NCBI GenBank assembly: GCA_020091685.1
Contig: CM034600.1
Coordinates: forward strand, 35,830,077 to 35,894,076
DNA length: 64,000 nucleotides
DNA from: Lutjanus erythropterus
Taxonomy: Eukaryota; Chordata; Actinopteri; Lutjaniformes; Lutjanidae
Direction of reading: 5' to 3'
Shown here: positions 56,758-64,000 of the stretch, in pieces
Numbering within the stretch: position 1 is the first letter of the stretch
Layout: every line of letters starts with the position of its first letter
The notes under the pieces: generated by a model
What the model was told of the DNA's origin: nothing
What the model saw: only the letters and a program-made list of their open reading frames with translations
Database searches by the model: none
Position numbers and translations under genes: made by a program

Positions 56758-58344
56758 AATGTCTTATCTCATTTCTAACAATGAAAAAAATTAAAGTAAA
56801 ACACTTGTACTTTAGCAAAGCACAGCTTAAAGTAATCACATTACTGCTGTAGTATCTAATGTTTGTTTGTCCGTGGTTTGAATTCTTCTAGCTCTCAGAT
56901 ATCATCTGCATTCAAAAGTTTTTCTCTGGTTTTGCAGAAGACGAAGAGACTGTTTTGAGATTTAAATGTAATTAAAAGTAATTTTACATTTAGTGATAAA
57001 ATAAATACAGATGTGATGTGTACATCTCTACTTTGCTGAGACAACTACTAGAAACAGCATAAGCAGAAATCACAGCAACATAAAGACATACTTCTTATTT
57101 AAAAAGACACATTTTACATATTATCTTTCATGCATTAAACCTAAACGTTAAATATTGGAAAGCCAAATATGGGTCTACAAAGGAAATCAGTGTGACAAAT
57201 TCAGGGGACGAATCAAGTTTGAACTTATGAAAACAGGCGTCATCAGACACGGCTCATGTTTGTTTGGGCTGCACTTCAAAGTTCTGATGACATCTACTGC
57301 AGCTTTTGTTCCTGTGGAGGCTGATTACAGTTAATGTGTCCTGCTTCAGACAAAAGCCTCTGCCAAAAGAAGGTAATGCAGAAAGACAGACAAATGACTC
57401 AGAGGACATCGTCCGCCTTGTTACCTCTTGAAAAAATGCTGTTGTTTCACTCATATAACTGTAGAAATAAATGGGAATAATGCATTTACAAAATTAATGA
57501 TTAAATGTCGAGGACAATATTTTTGAGGTAACTAATTATATGATCACATCTCTCACATTTCTAATTACAGGGAATAAAACATCCTCAGCAGCTCTAATTA
57601 TGTCCTCTGACACTTGTTGTCTGTCCAGTGATTCACTTTCTATTTGGAGGCAAACTGTTGTTGACCATCAGAGCATTAATTAGGCTTGAGACTGGAGATG
57701 TTTACATGGGCTTGTGAAAGAGCGAGTGCATTAATATTCATGTTTGAATGTTGAGTGCTGACTGAGGACGCCCGTCTTCTTTGTTTTGCAACATCAGAGT
57801 TTACCCTTCAGGTTTTAACTGCAAACTTTGTGATTTTATCAAGTTAAAAAAATAATTTCCTACATGAAAAACATCAATTTCATACATGAGTTTGGAGGGA
57901 CACAATATTTGCTAAATTTCTATGCAGTTTTCTGTAATTTCACATTTGTTAAATATATTAAAAGGCGAAATATTCTTTTTTTCTAAGGAGTCTGATCCAT
58001 CATATCCTTACGACCATCTTTGTGTGAGTGCAATAACCCTGACATAAGTTTTAAATCAGTACACGAGTGCTTGGAGTGTTAATTAATGAGAAAGTAATGG
58101 CAGAGATAGGGCTGGTAAGTGTCTTACTCAGTGCTTAATTTCACAGGTCCACAGTTTCCTAATCATTTCAAAGATGTTTCCTGGAAATTTGGTGCTAATT
58201 ATAGGGAAATGATAAGTAGCACACCATCAGTTCATTAATTCAAAGTTTCACAAAGTGGCTCAGGGATCGAGCAAGAGATTTATTTTGAACAATCATAATT
58301 TATTCAAACTGAAGATGACGAAACGCAGCCACACAAGTTTATTT
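56758..58344. other. no recognised gene; CNE-like texture
   Basis: No exon was supported. Two stretches (57540-57790 and 58060-58290) are repeat-free and rich in ATTA/TAATTA words (CAGCTCTAATTATGTCC, GCATTAATTAGGCTTG, GTTAATTAATGAGAAAG, GGTGCTAATTATAGGG). Confidence 0.45.
57540..57790. promoter_or_regulatory. candidate conserved non-coding element
   Basis: Repeat-free sequence with clustered homeobox-type sites (TAACTAATTATATGATCAC, GCTCTAATTATG, GAGCATTAATTAGGC, GTGCATTAATATTCATG). Texture only, with no comparative support available. Confidence 0.22.
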
Positions 58345-58830
58345 TTCAGACTGCAGGAAAATCTTTCTCAAGTCAGACGGTGATCGGATTTGTGTCTCTG
58401 CTTTGGTTGTTGCGGTAACAACACAGGTGTCAGCAGCTACGTCTGCTGGTGACGCAGCCTTTCAGCGTGGAAGCATTTGCCTGTGCAGAAGCCCTCAGCC
58501 AGAGAGCCAGCTGAGAGTTTATTTCACTGACTGCTGTTCTGTGAGTATCTGCGTGGATTGCACTCAGCCGCTCTGTTGCACTTCCATAACTCTGGATTTG
58601 ATGTCAGAGCTGCGTGACGCATTGCAATAAAATCCCATTTGAGCAGCCAGAGTGTAGACGTGTCTGTAGAAATCCAGTTGGAATCAAACTGCGTCCGCGT
58701 GTGTCTTGATTCCAATTTGCAAAAAAAATCACATTTCATGTTTCTTTTTTCCTCTGTCTGGTCTTTCTAAAATCAATCTGGACACAAATATGCAAACAAA
58801 TGGATTTGGGCTTGTAGTCTGAACAAAGCC
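58345..58830 (+). mobile_element. MITE R5, copy 2 (both ends present)
   Basis: The left TTCAGACTGCAGG and the reverse of the right GTCTGAACAAAGCC with its neighbour GGATTTGGGCTTGTA give imperfect terminal inverted repeats about 485 bp apart. The interior aligns with copy 1 at 25757-26222. The low coding potential (75-codon frame) indicates a non-autonomous element. Confidence 0.75.
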
Positions 58831-61744
58831 TTATGAACAGCAGAGCAACTACACATGCATATATGTGAAATGTTTCCAATCTACACATTAGCACTCGCAG
58901 ACACAAGTGGCTTTCTAGCTGCTCGTTTATTTGGTTCCTTCTCCCCAAATCCATGAAAACTGAAGACATTGTCAAGAAAATAAAAGTTAGACTATAATAA
59001 ATTAAATTAGCAGTAAAAATAACATTTTACAAAATAAAATACAGACACATAAAACCTTGTTGGTTGTGTGCTGCTACAAAAAAGGGAACCATCTTCAATA
59101 TTCGGGCGCAGAGGACATCCACCCATCTGGAGCACAACTGTCCACCTGACCACTCACCTGTGCTGTTGTTCAACAGCCCCACCCAGCGAGAGCGGCTGAG
59201 GAGACTCAAAAGTAGCTTAACTGAAACTTCAAAATAAAAGCACTGGTAGTTTGCAAAATAAAATGATATTTAAAGGAAAACTACAACTTAAATTAATTCT
59301 CAAAATGATGCTGTTCACAGGAAAGGTAAACAAATTCTTTAATAATGGTAACAAATACAACATAGCCAATTATAGTTGCATAAAGATTATTAGACACATA
59401 CTGTCATTGTATGTAATATATATATTATTTTAATGTGCATTATATATGATGCACAAGATGCATTTTACTGTGACTTTGCTTACTGCAACTTTTGCATACT
59501 CTAAAAGAGGTAATTTGCATGGACTCCTAACATCTATCACTGTGTTCAATGTAGGCATTGCAAGGCATATAAAGTGAATATATTCACACATAACTAAATA
59601 TTTGTGCAAAAATTATGATTTCTATGTCAGTTCTCAAGCACAGTCTAACATCCAAATTGGGCTGCAGTCTTGGTCAAATATGATTTTGATGATCCCTAGT
59701 TAATAATCATAGTATTCATTATTCAGTGAGGAATACTTCATGCAAACATCATTAAGTATTTACAATAACCCAGTTACAGCTCCTCACACACTGCTCTCTT
59801 TCACTGCGATCTGTGTCTAAACATACAGTACATCTTTCTGAACGTGAATCATACATCAGTTAGTGGAGAAATCTGTCACAGACAAAGAAATCCAAAGCTG
59901 GGGACATCTTTAATTTAGCTTTAATTCATCCCTGTTGTCGATCAGTCGTCTTGTTTCATGTTATCTTGCATGCTAGTTTCTCAGTTATCAGAAACCAGAA
60001 TTAAAAAATCTGGATTCATCACATTCTGAAGTGCTTGATAATTTTTTTTTAACAAAGACTAGAAACACAATAGAACTGTTAAAACACATTTTTCTATTAA
60101 CTTGAGTAGCAGCAGTTGATGCTGCTGGAGTTTGGTGGCAACTTTCTCAGAGATTCACAGTGTGCCGAAAATGCAGAGAGTTGATGACTGCAGAGGGAAT
60201 TCTACATTTGCTCTATTTTTCTTCTTTTTATGTTGTCTAGAAATTAGATTCTGTAAAACCAAAGTAATAAAGTGCCTTTTGTTATTTTGCTTAAAACATC
60301 AAGCTCAGAGCGAACAAATACCAGGGCTGTGAAATGTTGAAAAGTAGAAAGAAAGAGCCGAGGAAGAAATTCAGCAGAATCAGAAATACTGCCCAAAGAT
60401 TTTTCTATGAGGGTTTCATGAATATCTTAAGGTTCAGTCACGTCTAAGAAAACTTACAGAGATCATTAAGAGAAGATCAAGATGCCTCCTGGTCTTTTTT
60501 TTTTTTTACTTTGTCGTATTCATTACATGGTGTCACGGTCTTTGGTGTGGTGTTTCTTTGTACCGTGACAGCTGAAACAAGTTTTGATGTACGTATGTAC
60601 ATACTGCTAAATCAGTTTTCCCTCAGGGATCAATTAATCCGCCTTGTTTTTTAAAAGTCAACACAGGAGTGCACTCAAACAGGGAGAATTTGACCGCGAG
60701 GTTTAACAAATCAAGGATGGTTAAGCATACATTTGTGTGCGATAAGAAACCAAACAGCTGGAATGGGCCATCTGGTGTGCACTGGAAACCAGTCTCCTAA
60801 TTGTCAACACTGTCTCCGATACATGGGTGGTGAAAGATTAAAAGTCTCCTTCTCTTCATCTTTTTCTTTGCCATTATGAGCTCACCATACGGCGGGCAAC
60901 CAAAGACAAAGACTGATGAGACAAGCTGCGCCCTTGTGACAGGCTTCGCCGTGTGAGGAATGCAGGTCCAGGCTGGATCACAGAATTAGTCTCTCTTGGT
61001 TGTCTTAGAACTCAGGTGGATTATTAAGGGGTGTTTGGATCACAGAGCAAATTTAAGAGGTGGTGTGATTGCATATAAATTCAGTGGAAAGACATGACTA
61101 CCATGGGCGTCGCAAATTGGATTGGATTGGATCCAAACTCTGTGTTCATGTGTTCATGTCTTCCACTTTCTTTGTGCTGATTTATTAGTTTCATCACATT
61201 TTGACTTTGGGACAAAGGTGAATCAATTTAATTATAGTTTATACTTGTGATGCTAATGTTGAAGTTAATAATGATTATTGTGCAACATACCTTTTTTTTT
61301 TCCAAAACCAGCATTGTTGGAACATTTCTTCACTTCACATCTCTGGAACCAAGCTACAAAAACAAGGCTTTGTATTTTGGTCCTGATAACTGTCTGTGGT
61401 TGAGTCACAAAACTAGGGATACTTGGATACAGCGAGGACTAGGTAACTAACAAATTTCTTGTGGCCAAAAGTGCATTTTCCCAACAAACCACAATTGTAA
61501 ATAAAACTGTCATCTGCATAACTGGACACGGGACTCCTGAAACTGCAAACAAGGTCAAATATTAGGTTTGAAATTTGTTAGAAGAGTACACTGCTTGAAG
61601 AATTGAAAGAAAACATTCAAAATAGATGCATCAGAGCCAAAGAAAGCACCTTTCCAGGCATCTGGTGTCAGCCAGCCCGCTTCAGATACCAAAGTTGTGT
61701 TGTGACTCAGACAAATGTGGCTGCATGAGGTGCACCAGGCTTTT
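58831..61744. other. no recognised gene
   Basis: AT-rich sequence with short frames only. It contains a small hairpin with arms TGTCACGGT and ACCGTGACA (60531-60570) next to a 12-base T run. Confidence 0.5.
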
Positions 61745-61950
61745 GATATAGTATAAAGAGGGTAAATGTCTGTATCTGGAGGAGGTGGGGTGGATAGATG
61801 GCTCAAGGAAACATAGGACTTACACCCAGGAAATCAGGGTTCATGTCCCATGTGAAAAAAAAAAAAAAGTTTTTAAAAGTTTGACTTGCATCATGTGACG
61901 TTTGTGTTATGAGTCGCTTCAGTGATATTACAGGGTGTATGTAACGTAAC
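61745..61950 (-). repeat. dispersed repeat R1, copy F
   Basis: Read on the minus strand: CACATGGGACATGAACCCTG, ATTTCCTGGGTGTAAGTCCT, ATGTTTCCTTGAGCCATC, TATCCACCCCACCTCCTCC and CTCTTTATACTATATC, matching copies B, D and E. A 14-base A run (61855-61868) interrupts it. Confidence 0.7.
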
Positions 61951-62079
61951 ACGTTTTGTGTGAGCCCTGGGGAGTTTCAGGGCACAGTTTGGTGGTAATC
62001 TCGTAAAACAGCTGTTGCAGCAACTGTTCTGTGATGGCTCGGATTAGTGATGGTTAAGGCCAAGTCCTCATTTACACAG

Positions 62080-62197
62080 TGATCTTTGGTGCCTTTACCT
62101 GGATCCTATCTAGCGGCCTGTGAGTGGTTTGTGAGGCATTCATCCATGCCAGGCAGGAGAACTCAATCATACTTCTGACCTTGGTCTTGTAGAAGTT
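62080..62197 (-). pseudogene. LINE reverse-transcriptase C-terminal fragment
   Basis: The minus strand translates to NFYKTKVRSMIEFSCLAWMN, then ASQTTHRPLDRIQVKAPKIT, in one open frame. This corresponds to the conserved block after the catalytic core of jockey/CR1-like LINE ORF2 (LYKAQVRSVMEY-CLSWM-A---L--LD-IQ-KA-KI). Only about 40 residues survive, with no recognisable upstream or downstream domain. A short, old fragment; family uncertain. Confidence 0.6.
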
Positions 62198-62392
62198 GGC
62201 TCTGCCTCTAGGATCAAGCTACTTCTGCAATGCTCAGAGACGTTGTCCAAAATGTTTGCAGATGTTGCACAGATGGCTGGTTCTACAAGTCATGATTAAG
62301 ATGAAACATTGCATTGAGGGATTATTAGCGTCATTTCAGGTGCCCTTACAATTTTTTGTACTAGTTCATCTGGCTAAACCATCAGCTTGTTT

Positions 62393-62500
62393 ACAACCTG
62401 TACAACTGTCTTACTGCTCATGTTTCTTGCCCCCTTGGAGCTATTTTGGTGCCCCTGAGCAAAGCTCTCAACCCCCAACAACACCAGTGGCACTGTTCAG
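62393..62500 (+). mobile_element. degenerate V-SINE core fragment
   Basis: TTGGAGCTATTTTGGTGCCC, CTGAGCAAAGCTCTCAACCC and CCAACAACACCAGTGGCACT follow the V-SINE core (GAGGTGCCCTTGAGCAAGGCACC-AACCCCC) with many changes. Head and tail are not clear. Confidence 0.5.
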
Positions 62501-63259
62501 TGGATAACATTTGTGATTGTGCTGGGCAGCAGGACATTCATGCTAAAAAACAGTCCCGAAAAACTGAATAAATAAAGGATTCAAATTTTAGTGATATTGC
62601 TGTGCTCAGTCTGCCAAATGAATATAATGTTCTGCAATTATTCCATCTTTCTCTCTAGTCGTTTCCATCCCTCCCTCCATCCCTATGGCCCCGTGGGTCC
62701 TGATAATGCATGTCTCTGGCTGGGTTTCGGATCTAATAAGCAGGGATTTAGCGACAGGACAGACTCAGCAGGGAGACCCATGTATTCATAATGAGTGAGC
62801 AGAGAATGGGAAAACATGACATCTTACCAGGGACAGATCTGGACTGATAGAGACTGAGACGGAGAGAGAGGCGGAGGAAAAACGTCAGGAACACAAAGGA
62901 GAAATAAAGGCAGAACAAAGAAAACAGAAGAAAGGCTCAAATGCACATGAGCACCAAGATGGTTTTAAAATCGAATAAAACAGCAGTGCATTCATTTTTA
63001 CATATTAGTATAATTAATTAGATTGGCACTAAAGTTGAGTTATTTTAGAGGCAATGCATTATGGGAATATACTGTTTTCTGTGCTGCGAAATGGTGGACT
63101 GCTCACTCTGGATAGTAAGCGAGTTTCTCTTTTTTTTTCATATGTGAGGGTAAGACAGTTGAACAGTTTATGTATCTAGATTTTAAAAATGTGTGTAAGG
63201 GAACAAACCAGTCGATTTAAGTTCCAACCAGTGATCACAGTTCTTTTGCTTTGTGTAAT

Positions 63260-63538
63260 TTCCCGGATGGCTGAGCTCAACCCTTAGACAGGGTGAGGAG
63301 TTCAGATGTCTGGAAAGAGCTCGTAGTGGAGGCACTTCTCCTCTGGGGCAGAACTGGTTGAGATGATTAGGGTATTTGATCAGGATGCTTCCAGGACTCC
63401 TTTAGTGGTTTTCAGGGCATGTCCAACTGAGAGGAGAACCTAGGGAGGGATTACATATCTCTGAGGGATGTGGCTAGGGATAATGATGTCTGGGCTACCT
63501 TGCTCAACTTGCTCCCATCACCACCTGGACCTTGACAA
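63260..63538 (+). pseudogene. RTE-type LINE 3' coding fragment
   Basis: CTGAGCTCAACCCTTAGACA, GGGTGAGGAGTTCAGATGTC, GTGGAGGCACTTCTCCTCTG and GTCTGGGCTACCTTGCTCAA follow a very abundant teleost LINE 3' region. Conceptual pieces NWLR (63352), LGYLIRMLPG and, in another frame, VFRACPTERRT (63408) match the LRWFGHL-RMPPG / VFRACPTGRRP C-terminal block of those elements. At least one frame change, one stop and a deletion after 63430 are visible. The assignment to Rex3/Expander-like RTE is from memory. Confidence 0.65.
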
Positions 63539-64000
63539 CTGGTCTAAAACACATTCTCATCCCGATGATTTTTCACCATCCCTTGGCATCTGACACTAAA
63601 ATACAAGATACTGTTAAGTGCCTTTATCTGACACGGCCAGAAAACCTCTGTAACACATGATAAACACTGTGATATAGTCACTTGAAAAGCCTGGGGCTTC
63701 GCCTTCAGCCGCGGCGAGCACCTTCCAGGTGCAGAGTTGCTGTTCTCCCAGACTAAAACTATAGTAGAGTTTTCAACAGTGAAAGACGGATGGAAGAAAT
63801 ACTCTCTCCTGTTGAAAAATAAAACTTTTGGCTAAAGTAAGATTTCATGGGAAACAAGGTCTTCAACCTGAAAAGCGCCTCACATTGCCTTCATCTGTTT
63901 ATGGTGACTCCATACTCTATAAAAAGGTCTTCAAGTTATTTTTTAATCATTACTCTTATTGGGGAATAGAGGAAAACAAAAACAAACAAAAGGACGAACA
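63539..64000. other. no recognised gene; possible repeat
   Basis: CTGACACTAAAATACAAGAT and ACTGTTAAGTGCCTTTATCT recall another dispersed teleost sequence. Nothing else is supported to the window edge. Confidence 0.35.

Overview
The window reads as non-coding nuclear DNA of a bony fish, most likely a spiny-rayed (percomorph) teleost. The support is the repeat content: a V-SINE with its conserved core, an L2-type LINE, a Tc1-like transposon, an RTE-type LINE tail, several short inverted-repeat elements that I recognise from teleost genomes, and abundant long CA/TG microsatellites. The sequence is AT-rich by eye. I found no rRNA, tRNA, CRISPR, operon or bacterial-type gene, and no host protein-coding exon that I can defend. 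The open frames are short or arise from low-complexity DNA. The window is probably a gene desert or the inside of very large introns.

Layout. 1-11.5 kb: mostly unique AT-rich sequence with a LINE 3' scrap (6.5 kb), a short MITE-like remnant (6.7 kb), a 28-bp minisatellite (9.5 kb) and a palindrome (10.8 kb). 11.5-16.6 kb: a nest of mobile-element fossils. 17.2-18.5 kb: the best coding fossil, an L2 LINE fragment with recognisable reverse-transcriptase motifs. 19.9-21 kb: large CA/TG/AG microsatellites and a MITE. 21.3-22.4 kb: two dispersed repeats side by side, one with a GC-rich interior. 25.8 kb: a MITE with a sister at 58.3 kb. 28.5-31.1 kb: another dispersed-repeat copy, a pyrimidine tract and a tRNA-type SINE scrap. 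37.1-37.7 kb: a Tc1-like transposase relic. 40-45 kb: two long copies of one dispersed repeat and a V-SINE. 48.4-53.7 kb: LINE 3' scraps, more dispersed repeats, a TA/CA/TG microsatellite cluster and a possible solo LTR. 56.6-63.5 kb: MITEs, LINE C-terminal scraps and V-SINE debris.

By comparing the window with itself I found five dispersed-repeat families with two or more copies: R1 (six clear copies), R2 (21.3/48.9 kb), R3 (22.2/52.9 kb), R4 (14.0/49.7 kb, opposite orientation) and R5 (25.8/58.3 kb). These labels are mine. Nothing here amounts to a new multi-gene system. The items most worth checking are the R1 family and the transposon head that interrupts one copy, the length variant of R2, and a few stretches that look like conserved regulatory DNA.
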